From an uncultured Flavobacteriaceae bacterium (GTDB taxonomy: Bacteria > Bacteroidota > Bacteroidia > Flavobacteriales > Flavobacteriaceae): 52,957 nucleotides of DNA. Below, one piece after another: positions 28,501-39,000 of this stretch (within the stretch, counting starts at the first letter, position 1; each line of letters opens with the position of its first letter). Under the pieces are notes generated by a model, which made no database searches, had not been told where the DNA came from, and worked only from the letters and a program-made list of their open reading frames with translations. The position numbers were made by a program, and so were the translations under genes. The stretch is from the NCBI GenBank assembly GCA_947500385.1, contig CANMSA010000026.1, positions 1 to 52,957 on the forward strand, read 5' to 3'.

Positions 28501-30050
28501 AATTTCTCTCGTTCCGCTGCAGATAATATGGTAAGGTTATTTATACTCTTGAGCGGGTCGGCAACTATTTCGGTCAATAAATGCTCATAATGTTCCAGCA
28601 TTTTATTCATTCTCGCTTCGGAATACAGGTCACTGCTATATTCCAAATTAACTACAAGACTTGATGAACGCTCCGTTACCATGAAGTTCAGATCAAATTG
28701 CGCTGTAATATGTTTGCGATAGTGTGGCTTCAAGGAAATTTCTTCCAGTTCAAAACGCTCTGTTTGCTCGTTATTTTGAAGTGTGAAAATTACATCAAAC
28801 AAGGGGTTTCGACCGGTGTCCCTCTTATTCAATACACGATTTACGATATGCTCGAAAGGCACGTCCTGGTGGTCGTATGCGGCTAGGGTAGACTCTTTGA
28901 CCTGTTCCAACAGGTCAAGAAAACCGGTATTCCCGTTCAGCTTGCTCCTAAACGGTAGTGTATTCACAAAGAATCCTATAAGAGACTCCACCTCCGAGGA
29001 AGTTCTATTTGCTACGGAACTTCCGACACAGATATCCGATTGTCCGGAGTAACGATACAGTAAAACCTTAAAACAAGCGAGTAGCGCCATAAAAAGGGTC
29101 GCCTCGTTTTCATGGCATAGATCCCTGATTCCCTGTACTATTTCCTTGTTAATCTCTCGAGAACACAATGCACCCTTTACACTTGAAATCGGTGGTCGTT
29201 GATAGTCCGTTGGAAGCTGTAGTGTTTCTAAGCCATCAAGCGTATCTTCCCAATAATCTAACTTTTGCCTTAATACTTCTTCATTCAGATGTTTTCTTTG
29301 CCAAACTGCATAATCTGCATACTGAACAGGTAGTTGGGGCAAGGGTTGAGGAACTCCGGATACCTTTTCCTTGAATACGGTAACAAGCTCCTTAACAAAA
29401 ATGGGAAAGGACCAGCCATCGTTCGCGATATGATGCGTAACGATTACCAGTAAATGCTGATCATCCCGCAAGCTAATTAGGTGGCATCTCAGCATATGAT
29501 CGCTGGTTAGATCAAAAGGAACTTTTATGAGCTGCTCTACATACTGATCCAGGTCTTTTTTAGGTGAATCGGTATGAGAAAGATGAAGTGTATTTTTAGG
29601 AAGTACGTGTTGATACGCTTGCCCTTTTTCTTCTTTATAAACCGTTCTTAGAATTTCATGCCTGTTGGCTATTTCCCGAAAAGAAGTCTCCAAAAACTCC
29701 TTTTTAAATTGCCCATCAATTCTCAAAACCAAGGGCTGATGATACTGAACACTGCCATGTAGTTTATGTATGAACCATAAACGTTCCTGGGCGTAGGATA
29801 GTGGTATCCTTTCTTTTTTGCCCATTTGCCGTTTAGGAATCGACACCTTCTTTTGCACCGGCAATGACCTTTCGGAATATTTCTTGAGGTACTGAATGAT
29901 ATCCTCCTTATGTTCCTTAATATCAGCTAGTAATTCCGGGACAATTGATTTGCTATTGGATTTGAGAAGTAGTGAACCCTGCTTATCTATTTCCAATTTT
30001 ATTTTTTCGGCGCGAACCCTGCGAATAATTTCAATTACAATACTCTTCAT
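22545..30050 (-). CDS. NRPS synthetase D: C-A-PCP-C-A-FkbM methyltransferase-PCP
   Basis: 2501 residues. After a docking region (residues 1-65) come an LCL C domain (HHIANDGWS near 208), an A domain with Val code DAFWLGGTFK (YTSGSTGTPKG near 685) and a PCP with GGDSI (near 1070). Module 2 has a C domain of the VYPMSD-like type (IYPMSDIQKGM; HHAILDGWS near 1287), an A domain with code DLTKIGEIGK (Asn-like) and a PCP with GGHSL near 2443. Its A domain is interrupted by a Rossmann methyltransferase of FkbM type (VVDVGANIGTFSVY near 2120, IDLLKIDAEKSEQDVLDGI, VMEVHD). This is not the nMT family found in synthetases A and C. FkbM enzymes are typically O-methyltransferases, so this module may O-methylate, or side-chain N-methylate, an Asn/Asp-type residue. 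It starts 4 bp after synthetase C stops. The C-terminus ends MMQEYERIEL, an acidic docking-type tail. Confidence 0.95.
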   Translation of the reverse strand: MKSIVIEIIRRVRAEKIKLEIDKQGSLLLKSNSKSIVPELLADIKEHKEDIIQYLKKYSERSLPVQKKVSIPKRQMGKKERIPLSYAQERLWFIHKLHGSVQYHQPLVLRIDGQFKKEFLETSFREIANRHEILRTVYKEEKGQAYQHVLPKNTLHLSHTDSPKKDLDQYVEQLIKVPFDLTSDHMLRCHLISLRDDQHLLVIVTHHIANDGWSFPIFVKELVTVFKEKVSGVPQPLPQLPVQYADYAVWQRKHLNEEVLRQKLDYWEDTLDGLETLQLPTDYQRPPISSVKGALCSREINKEIVQGIRDLCHENEATLFMALLACFKVLLYRYSGQSDICVGSSVANRTSSEVESLIGFFVNTLPFRSKLNGNTGFLDLLEQVKESTLAAYDHQDVPFEHIVNRVLNKRDTGRNPLFDVIFTLQNNEQTERFELEEISLKPHYRKHITAQFDLNFMVTERSSSLVVNLEYSSDLYSEARMNKMLEHYEHLLTEIVADPLKSINNLTILSAAEREKLLTGLNTASTTYPREKSTVDLFKQQVAKTPDRIALIDGKEKYTYDQLDSRSDRLAYLLKTQYDIKNGDLIGMMISRSHWAIVSILGILKAGGCYVPMDENYPHKRKAFICGDTRMKAMVTLSDNLIDASELGPKVCCIDIQLDSIAIQEFDDVAVLSGTHPAYVMYTSGSTGTPKGVIVNHRNILRLIFNSHFDFLNEETVLYHYAPLSFDASTFEIWGALLSGGRLVIGPPTQNLDSLAESVQLHRVNTLWLTAGLFHAGVTDNLDLFKGLSFLLAGGDSIDPGCVKKLLATYPKLTFINGYGPTECTTFSVVNRINTETEVDLKKNIIGKPIDNTTAYVLDNANNLMPEGMPGELCIGGDGVSIGYLNNPSLTSCSFNNHLFNGHTHEKLYRTGDRARWLPNGSLEYLGRNDDQIKLRGYRVELGEIAYALNQHVLVEQSVVIVNITEDYSKQLVAYIVSNAKWDKELLNGYLSKHLPSHMIPSLYVGIDVFPLTHNGKIDKEKLPKPGDTRLISATYQAPVNNNERKLVEIWEELLEVQRVGVNDDFFELGGDSIKSIRLASRIGEVFGFEVKIRDLFAHSTVRNFSTFISTTDFADRRVSDPYEKIATRLDVLRTEVLDTLPDASEVEDIYPMSDIQKGMIFESLKFPELGVYHDQIVYPLDIPVFDVEVFEQALRMLMAKHSIFRTRFDLHREEPLQLVYKSSSPSFKYHDISGIDKHSQKYRITSHLDSDREKSFDFAKGPLFRCDLFKVGEVSYVCTFQFHHAILDGWSLASFNTELYDLYKRLQSDPEAAPARIQCTQRDYIIRELAQKENDANITFWKQELSGLKELDIFTSESVTLRHSHFYESDFLRQLKSHCKNDGITLKALLMGTFMYGLNMLSYDNDLVMGLVSHMRPPIEDGDKLLGCFLNSVPVRKKFHHAEASWLSYFKNIQAKLEEVQLHDQLTLVEINKHANAEAEQPIFNTLFGFLDFHIYDLLGTRKEQRDTQQRNTAIQDSSQSNINSYVRTNSNFELNIDLTGGEGAYFQYVLNRSLKSEVSLTEFHQYIDEILQCYLHKKDVPVSREHILSSVGKNKILKPKASRKLEPKANTLVDLFELRVSETPDAVAIRYGDESITYGALDTKVNVLRDYLVSTYSLNSDDRVGLLLDNSPWTIISILGILKSGLAYVPIDVNYPVSRQQFLVADADIRVLITQSEYLFAVADLKAPVFCIDVQLSTLPNTDLAMEVRKPKANDLAYIIYTSGSTGKPKGVMVNHGSLVNYYNASCERYLKGNSCFNFPLFTSISFDLTQTSIFLSLLTGGELSIMTTSDIGASLEQIFSDETISHVKITPSHIGLLEGMENSTLSGVIVGGEALTSSHVEQLRAVHPHITIYNEYGPTEATIGCSVFEITEKTILKKDNVSIGQPIRNTEIHILDSELQLVPVGVWGELCVTGSSIARGYLNRNELTDKRFVNNPFDPAFSAKMYRTGDRVRWLSDGTLEYGGRLDDQIKLRGYRIELGEVENAILSFPGIKKSAVLVKEDEKGTSLIGCYVREEEEAFCEGPYQKQIMKYELPNGLSLHALNKSELDYVYKEIFTEHSYLKNGIHIPKGGCVVDVGANIGTFSVYAALMSEQIEIYSFEPLPPTFAALRMNTKLYEKEAGFHIFNCGLSNQPESVTFTHYPNASVLSSRYVEREEAFDTVRQVIVNKEGNSLDQDSVEELLEEMLLTEEYECDLKTLSQVIAEEKIETIDLLKIDAEKSEQDVLDGIKEEDWARVKQIVMEVHDDEQNRLQYVCEMLKRRGYEVFVEQNKDVSNTRLYDVYAISQEYREYQNRAKPSLRLDDLGNYSLDGGVKEKLRQYLLGRLPEYMVPLTYMEIDAIPLTAHGKIDKSKLLEKTSHPSRNAYVAPGNDIEEFLVGLWETLLKVDRIGVNDDFFELGGHSLLAVRMMMAIKRKWDFDLELKALFDSPTIEAISHHIEIKLNNELDMMQEYERIEL
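22600..26620 (-). other. Module D2: PMSD-type C, A (Asn-like) with FkbM, PCP
   Basis: The C domain begins VEDIYPMSDIQKGM and has HHAILDGWS. The A domain (FDLTQTS, KITPSH, IVGGEAL, NEYGPTEATIG) gives DLTKIGEIGK. Its C-terminal subdomain is interrupted by an FkbM-type methyltransferase. The carrier reads GGHSLLAVRM. Predicted unit is Asn, or Asp, carrying an extra methyl group. Confidence 0.75.
23040..23850 (-). other. FkbM-family methyltransferase domain inserted in A domain
   Basis: The SAM-binding motif VVDVGANIGTFSVYAAL lies near 23690, followed by the acidic EPLPPTFAAL strand, then IDLLKIDAEKSEQDVLDGI near 23265 and VMEVHDDEQ near 23195. These are the hallmark motifs of the FkbM/Methyltransf_21 family, except that the usual DxEGxE reads DAEKSE. 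The domain lies between A8 (KLRGYRIELGEVE) and A10 (HGKIDKSKL). FkbM itself O-methylates a hydroxyl. The acceptor here (a hydroxyl, side-chain amide or carboxyl of an Asn/Asp-type residue) cannot be told from sequence alone. Confidence 0.85.
26720..29810 (-). other. Module D1: LCL C, A (Val), PCP (GGDSI)
   Basis: The C domain starts IPLSYAQERLWFIHK with HHIANDGWS. The pocket residues (FDASTFE, TLWLTAG, LAGGDSI, NGYGPTECTTF) again give the Val code DAFWLGGTFK. The carrier reads GGDSIKSIRL. Like module C1, it is followed by a PMSDIQKGM-type C domain and no E domain. Confidence 0.8.
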
Positions 30051-30054
30051 CGTA

Positions 30055-33000
30055 TCATATTTTAAGGACTACTTCATAGTCGTTTGTTTTTTCCGTACCC
30101 TCTAAGTGGTCAATGTACAAGGCCAACTCTGCTATGGTATTGAATTCGAATATATCTTTTATGGATATTTCCACTTCCAGCTCTTTCCTTACGGCAGATT
30201 GCAATCTAGTAGCCAATAAAGAATGTCCCCCAATTTCAAAGAAGTTGTCATGGATACCTATTGGACTTACCTTTAACAAGTCTTGCCAAACCAGCACAAG
30301 CGTATGTTCCGTTTCGTTTTTAGGGGCAACGTATGAACTACTGCCCTTTCTGGAAACAACATCATATCCCTCTAGTGAACTTTTATCAAGTTTCCCATTT
30401 GCGGTAAGTGGCAATGACCTCAGCCCTATAAAACTGTCGGGAATCATGTAAGCGGGCAACTTGTTCACAAGAAAGGACTTCAGTTCAGACTCTAAATGAA
30501 GACTGATCTTTTCGAAAAGAGGAAAATTGGTATACTGTGGCAATGTGGCGGATAAAGGTTTTTTAAAACCATTTTGGATAATTATTGCCGATTGATCAGC
30601 ACGTTCTAATACAATATCCACTTTTAACGGATCTTGATTCAGTAATCTCCTGATCGAATAGCCCTTCTCTTTTGCATGGGCCAGGACGTTTTCAAACTGC
30701 TCTTTTAGCGCTCTTTTTTCCCTTGTGAAGTGATGTATATCGGAGACCTTTTTTACTTTAGGATCGCCCACCGCACTTGAGATTCCCATTTCTTTCCATA
30801 ATCTTGTATTCGGCACATTCTTGATGGCAATCAATGGGGCGTTATCATTCATTTTAGTGGTTATGGAATTTATTCGTTCATGGTTATCCCAATGATCCCA
30901 TTCGGGATCGACCACGTTTTCCGTTGGCCCAACATGAACCACCACATTATAACGGTAACACATCATTTCATTCTCCCCCTCACCTTTTTTCCATTCAAGT
31001 GAAACACAATTGATTTCCTCATGTTTGTTTTTGAGATCTAAGAAAAAGGTTGGGGAGACACATAACTCAGTGTCGGCTATTTCAGCTTGTTCAGCGCGTT
31101 TTATGAACGAATCGATGTTTAATTTGTCCGAAGCCCTGCTCAGTAAAAGGCTTTTATGAAAAAGAGGTAATAACTCCAACATCCGAACATCACCAAAAAT
31201 TATCTTACCGGATCCCTGTAATGTCATGATGGTTTTTTCAATCACCTTTTCCAAATAGCGCATCCCAGGAAAATATTGTATGATGGAATTTAAAATTATC
31301 GTATCAATTTGATGATCGAAAGAAGCGTGGATTTTATCGGCCCTGGCAAGGAAGATATCCGTTCGAGGATACTTTTTTTCTCTCCTTGCAATCTTTTTAT
31401 TGATTTGATTTACGACCGTTTCAGAAAAATCGTATCCGGTATAGCTATCGATATATTTGGAAAGTGGAAAATAGATCAACCCCGTTCCTGTTCCGATTTC
31501 CAAAACATTTTTAGGATTATTATTTAAGATGGTCGCTAAAATATCGGCCTGCCATTCTCTCATATCAGCCTTAGAGATGGGTTCTCTTGTAAAACTGTCC
31601 ATCCAACCCGTAATGTCGAACTCACGGTTTTCTTCCGAAATTTCGTTGTTATCAAATTCTTCGTCATAAATGTCATTCCAATCCCTTACCTGGCCCTCAT
31701 AAAACTGTAGCTCATTACTGTTTAGGTAATCATTCTCAAGAGCAAAATAGCATACTAACCTTTTCTCACCCATCCCGTTCGTCTTAACTAAAACGCAATT
31801 AGACAAAACTCCCTCGCAATCTCCAACGACAGATTCTATTTCTCCAAGTTCAATTCTATACCCCCTTAGTTTTATCTGATTATCAAAACGCCCTTTAAAC
31901 TCAATATTCCCATCTTTAAGCCATCTTGCCTTATCTCCTGTCAGATACATTCTTCTGTTCTTGGCAGTAGGATGGGCGACAAATTTTTTGTTTGTAAGTT
32001 CAGGTCGGTTTAAATAACCTCTGGCCAGTCCTTCCCCACCAACGCTTAGTTCACCCACTGCTCCGATAGGCTGCAGTTCATTTGAACAAGTACTCGGATC
32101 AATGATATAAGCTTCGCGATTTGGGAGAGGTTTTCCTATTGGAAGTTCTCCAAGACAGTACCGAGTATGACTATAGGTAGTAGAAAACGTGGTGTTTTCG
32201 GTAGGCCCATAGCAGTGAATGAAAGAAAGATCGGGAAATGTTTCCAATACTTTATTGGAAAGCTCGGTATTTATTCTGTCGCCACCAACCAGAAGATATT
32301 TCAGGCCCTTAAAAGCATCTATTTCTTCGTCTACGATTTGATGGAACCAAGACGTTGTAATAAATATTGTATTTATACGATGGTCATTCACTATTTGCTT
32401 CAGCTTATTCGTATTTAAAAGAGACAAGGTATCGGTTAATATTAATTCTCCTCCATTCAATAAAGTGCCCCAATACTCTATTGTAGTCGCATCAAAAGAT
32501 ATAGATCCGGTTGCCAGCCATTTAGTTGCCGAATTCAAAGACACATAATTACATTGTTTGGACAAATTTACTACGCTCCCGTGTTCGACCATAACGCCCT
32601 TGGGCCTTCCTGTGGATCCGGAAGTATACATCACATAAGCCAAATCATTGACCAAAACTTCCGAGTGTACATTTTTCGTTGATTCATTTTGAATCACACT
32701 ATTTTCTACATCCAAGAAGATAATTTTTCCACTTCCATAGTTCTCCGGAAAGTTTTCCCTGGATTTCGGGTTTGTTACAATTAATTTCAAAGCACTGTCT
32801 TCGGTTATAAAGCACAGCCTATCCTTTGGATAATCGGGATCTAGAGGTACGTATGCACACCCCGCTTTAAGAATAGCAACTATAGATATTATTAACTCGG
32901 GGGAACGATTTATACAAATCCCTATCAAATCACCTTTTGACACACCTTTTTTGATTAAATGGTGCGCCAGCCTATTGGATTTTTCATTTAAACTTTTATA

Positions 33001-36000
33001 AGTTAATGTTTCATAACCAGCAGATATTGCCATGCTATTTGGCGACTTCAAAACTTGTTCTTCAAACAAGCTATTTATAGACCTGTTAATTGTTTCAGCC
33101 TGAGCGTTATCGCCAAAATCCAAAACTAAATTTCTTTCATTCCCATCCATCATCTCCAAACCTGCGATTGATTTTAGTCTATTGTCAACTACCGATTTTA
33201 ATAGTTTTTCATAGTGGTTCAGCAAAAGCTGTATAGTAGAGGTATTGAACAGGTCGGTTCGGTACTCAAGTCTTAAACTTAATCCATCATTGGTTTCATA
33301 AATGTTAAAGGTGATATCAAAAATGGATGTTGTATGACCATATTGTTCCGGTGTCAATTTCACATTTTCCAGACCTATATCCACATCTTCTATACTCTGG
33401 TTATTCTGCAAGGCAAACATTACTTGGAAAATAGGATTTCGTTTAAATACCCGGTCATTGGAAATCTTCTCCACAACATCTTCAAAGGGAACTTCCTGAT
33501 GATCATAAGCTTCAAGTACTGTTTTCCTTAACGAACCAAGGAATTCACGAAACGATTCATTTGCCTTTAAATTACTTCGTATGGCCAGGGAGTTGACAAA
33601 AAAACCAATAAGGTTTTCTGTTTCTGTTTGCGTGCGATTCGCCAAAGCCGTTCCTATACAAATATCTTCCTGACCACTGTATTTATGCAGTAATACTTTG
33701 AATACCGCCAACAAAAGCATAAAAAGTGTCACATTCTCCTCCCTAGCCAGTTTTTTTAGCTGGTTCCGTAATTCTCCTTGAATTTGATAATGTCCTACAG
33801 CACCCCTATTTCTACCTTCCTCCCTGTGATTGGGATAGTCTACCGGTAGCATCAATTTTGCCACCCCTTTCAATTTATCTTCCCAATAATCCAGTTTGTT
33901 TTTAAGAAATACATTATTTACATAATTCCTCTGCCAAATCGCATAATCAGCATATTGAATGGATAATGCATCAATATTTGGGGTTTTTCCGCTAGCGTAC
34001 ATATGATAAAACTCGGCCAACTCTTTTACCAAAATGGGCAATGACCATCCATCATTGGCAATATGATGAGTGACTAAGACCATGGTAAATGTACCGTCAG
34101 GTCTACCGATAAGTTTGCATCGCAACATATAATCCGTACTAAGATTGAATGGACTAAGTATAGTACGGTCAATAATTTTCTGGATTTGATCTTCGGTCCT
34201 ATCATCAGCTATTTTTTCCAATCCCATACGCCAACCTTCTGCGGGCAATACTTTTTGATAGGGAACACCATCATATTCATAGTAAACAGATCTTAGAATC
34301 TCGTGGCGTTGAATAATCTTCCTGAACGCGAGTTCAATGGCGCTAATTTCGATGGAGCCACTAATACCATAAACCAAACGCTGATTGTATTGCTCACTTC
34401 CTTGTGATTTATCAATAAACCATAATCGCTCCTGAGCATAGGATAAGGGCACTCTTTCGGGCCGTTCACCGACAGAAGAAATCAAAGGCAAAAAAGTTCC
34501 TCGTTTTTTATTCTTTATTAGATGGGCCAGTTCCCGGATGGTCGGATTTTCAAACAATTCCGTAAGCGCCAACTCGATTTCCATATTTTTTCGAACGGCA
34601 GAAACCAGACGCGTTGCAGAAAGGGAATGCCCTCCCATTTCAAAGAAATCATCATTAATACCAATTGGATTAACTTTTAGAATATCTTGCCAAATATTCG
34701 CCATTTTTATTTCTACCGTACTGACCGGAGCATCATAAGGTCTTTTTATCTGACTCAAATGTTCATAAGGACTTGGCAGATCCTTAGTATTCAATTTTCC
34801 GCTTGAGGTGAGCGAAAACGAATCAACTTCAACGTACAAATCGGGTACCATGTAAGATGGAAGCTTTTTCTTCAAAAAGGATTTAATGTATTGCCGATCC
34901 ACTTTTTCCTTCAGTTGCACATAGGCCGCCAGTTGTCTGTTACCCTTTTGTTCCTCCAAAGCCATAACGGTACATCTCTGTACTTCATCCATCTGCCGTA
35001 ATGTGTGCTCTATCTCTCCAAGTTCTATTCTAAAGCCCCTAATCTTTACTTGTTTGTCAACTCTTCCCAAGTATTCAAAATTATCGTCGGGTAACCACCG
35101 AACCAAATCTCCAGTCCTGTATAATTTTTGATGTGAAGTACCCCATGGGTTTTTGACAAAGCGCTCTGCGGTAAGCTCGGGTCTATTTAAGTATCCCCTT
35201 GCAACTCCGGCCCCGCTAATGTAAAGTTCGCCCACCACACCCTTGGGCAATAAGCTCCCAAAACTGTCCAGCACATAAAAACTTAAAGTAGGAAGGGGCG
35301 TCCCAACGTTACTTGTTTTATTCAAAATTTCTTTTTCCGTAATTTTCTTGTACGTTGCATGTACCGTAGTCTCCGTTGTACCGTACATATTGATCAATGA
35401 ACAAGACTCGTAAAAACCATACCATTCTTGCAATGAAGGTGGATCCAGGGGCTCTCCGGCAAAAATTATATATCTTAATGAAAGCTTGGGTTTGATTTCA
35501 AGTATTTGTTTGCCCAAGACTTGGAACGCCGAAGGTGTTTGGTTTAAAACTGTAATTTTTTCATCTACAATTATTTTTGCCATCAAGGAGGGGTCCTTAA
35601 TCTGGTTTTCTTTAATTATTACTAACCGCGATCCATGAAACAGCGATCCAAACAATTCCCAAACCGAGACATCAAAACAATACGAATGTGCTAATAGCCA
35701 GGTGTCGTTTTGATTAAACTCAAAAAGACTCCTATCATTTTTAAAAAGTCGGACTACGTTTTCATGGCTAACCAAAACCCCTTTTGGAATCCCGGTCGTA
35801 CCTGAAGTATAAATTACGTAAGCTAGGTCCTTACCCGAAAGACTCAACTGTAAATCCTCGTCTTTTGCCTTCGAAATTTGCTGTTCGCAGCTATCCAAAT
35901 GTAAAATCTTTAAATCGTCATTGCCCGCCGATAACAATTCATTTAGAGAAGAGTGGGAAATCACAATATGGAGATTTGCATCATTAATGATAAAATCGAT

Positions 36001-39000
36001 CCGCTCCCGAGGATATTTAGGGTCTATAGGTACATAGGCGGCACCCGATTTTAAAATAGCCAAAATACTCACGATCATTTCTACCGAACGATCCAAAATA
36101 ATTCCTACAAAAGAATTATGGGTGACCCCATTTTCAATCAGAAATCTTGCGAGTTGATTTATTCTTTTGTTAATATCGGCATAGGATATCTGTTCATTCC
36201 CAAATGTGATAGCAATTGCATCAGGTGTTTGACCTACCTGCCGATTAAATATATTAACGATAGTCTCATTTTTAGGAAATGGAATCTGCTCATTGAAATG
36301 AGCGTCACCCAACAACCGATTTTTTATGGAAACGGGCAAAACGGTATCTAAAACAACATTGTTTTCAGGTTTTGACACAATTCGGTCAAGTACTTCCTTG
36401 AAACATTTTAGCAATGTTGCCAAAGAAAGCTCATGCTTAAATTCTTTTCTTAAAATTGAAGCAATACAAATTCTATCTCCCGTAACATCCACTGAAAGAT
36501 CAAGAAACGTGTTGGTCAAACCAAAAAAGGGTATATCCAATTCATCAGACCCGCTATTCGAACCAGAACTACGCTTAACGTCTTTTGAAGAAATCAATTC
36601 GCCATAGGCCCGGAAGTCCACATAGTTGAAAATCACATCAAAAAAAGGATTCCGGTGTTTTATCGTCTCTCCACAAATTTTAGCGATTTCATGTAACGTA
36701 ATCGATTGCATTTGCAATATCCGGAGCGTTTTATTATATACCCGATCAACGTAATCCGCCCAAGTTATTCGGTTTACATCGTCAAAGGTCGCTCTGAACG
36801 GTAATGTGTTCAAGAAGCACCCTAGCACTTTATGCCCATCGTCGTTCAATGGTCTTTGATGAGAAACTAGACCCAATGTCAGTTCCCTATCATAGGTAAG
36901 CATTTTTAAGACTATACTAAACGCGCTTATGAAGATTGCCCGGGATGAAATATCATGTTTTAGGGCGTATTTTTTTATTTTTTCATTATACTTTTCGTCT
37001 AAATAGATCTTTTGGCTATAATACGTCTCTTCATCTTTAAAAATGTCCAACCTTTTGTAATCGCTCATTTGGTTTTTCCAAAACTCGGTTACTTGGCCAT
37101 CGCACCTTGAAAGGTATTGTTGAACGGCAAACTCGGCATAAGTATGCTTAAGTGGTTTAGGAACAAAAAGTGGATTTTTTATCAATTCTCCATAAGTATG
37201 GTACAGTTCGGCATCTAGTAAAGAAACACTCCATCCATCCAATATGGCATGGTGGATTTGTAGGATATATAACATTTCCTTTTCACTAATCTTAAATACC
37301 TTAATTCTCCACAGTGGTGCTATTTTTACATTAAAGGGCTGCTTTCTTTGTTCCACCAAGAATTTTTCGATGTACGACTGTTGCTCTACTACTGTAAGTG
37401 CGGACATATCTTCGTAATCGATATTCGCCGGAACGTTTTTTCTGACAATTGCTACCTCCTCTTCAAAATCTTCTACATTAAACCGAGTTCTTAGAATAGC
37501 ATGTTTATCTACCAACAACGAAAGTGCTTTTTCTAAAATTGGTATCTCTACCATAGGAATCCTCCTTGGTAATTGATCATGGTATACGCCAACCTCTAAA
37601 TTATATAGCGAAGTAAATACCATCCCCTTTTGAATATCGCTCATGGGATAAACATCTTCAATTTCAAGGGTATCGGATAGTTGTGAAAGCACTGATTTCT
37701 TAAGATTCAAAATCTGCCCGTTGGGTTCAAAGCCCCGATCATTATCCACGGTATTTATGGATTTCGCTTCATTTAAGCAGCTCACCATACCCAATACGGT
37801 AGGATTTTCATAAAATTTGCTAATAGACAAATCTTTTTTTAGTTCTTTCTTGACCCGGCTTACAAGTCGAATTAGTAGTATTGAGTCTCCTCCAACAGAA
37901 AAAAAGCTATCTTTCACTCCCAAATGATCTTTTCCTAGTAATGCCATCCATATGGATACCAAATGTTTTTCTTCCGCTGTTGTCGGCGCTACATATCCGT
38001 TGTCCGGTCTAGATAATTCCTCTGGAAGAGGCAATGCCTCCTTATCTATTTTTTGATTCGCAGTCAAAGGAAAGCTATCCATGGTAACAAATGAAGAAGG
38101 CAACATGTACCGGGGCAACGATTCTTCAAGGTATTTTACAATTTCATCCTCCTTGTATTCACTATTCGGTATCAGGTAGGCAACTAGTGTTTTCTCGCCA
38201 GATTTTGATGGTACACACTGTACTATACATCGGTTTACGGAAGGGTGGTTTTGAAGAGCCCCATCAATTTCACCTAGTTCTACCCTAAAGCCTCTGAGCT
38301 TAACTTGATTATCCTCCCTTCCCAGAAATTCCAGTTTACCGTTTAGTCCCCATCTGGCCATATCTCCGGTCTGATACAATCGTTTTACATCTCCGGTTTT
38401 AAAGCTTATATTGTTAAATTTCTGATGGGTTAGCGTTGGATCGTTCAAGTAGCCTATTGCCAATCCTTCCCCGCCGATATATAATTCTCCTGGAACGCCA
38501 GAAGGTAATAAACAACCTTCTGCATCCAACACATATGCCTGGGTATTATCAATCGGTTTACCCACCACATCGGCATCCTTGCTTAACTCCGAAAGATTAC
38601 TTATTCTATTCACTACCGAAAAAGTAGTACCTTCCGTAGGACCATAACCGTTATAAAAAACTAAATTGCTATTATACGCCAATAGTTTTTCTATGCTTTC
38701 CGGCCTTATACTATCGCCGCCCGCCAAGGCGTATTTGATTGTTTGGAATAATTCGATGTGGTTATCTACCGCAGTATGAAAAAGCCCAGAAGTCAACCAT
38801 AACGTATTCACTGCATTCGCCTTTATCGTTTGGGCCATACCTTCCAACGTAACATCTTCCTGGTTGGATACGACTATGGTTCCCCCATGGAGCAAAGGCG
38901 CCCAAATTTCAAAAGTAGAAGCATCAAAAGAAAGGGGGGCGTATTGATATAAAACGGTACTGGAACCTAAAAAATCAAAACTAGAATTATATATTAGGCG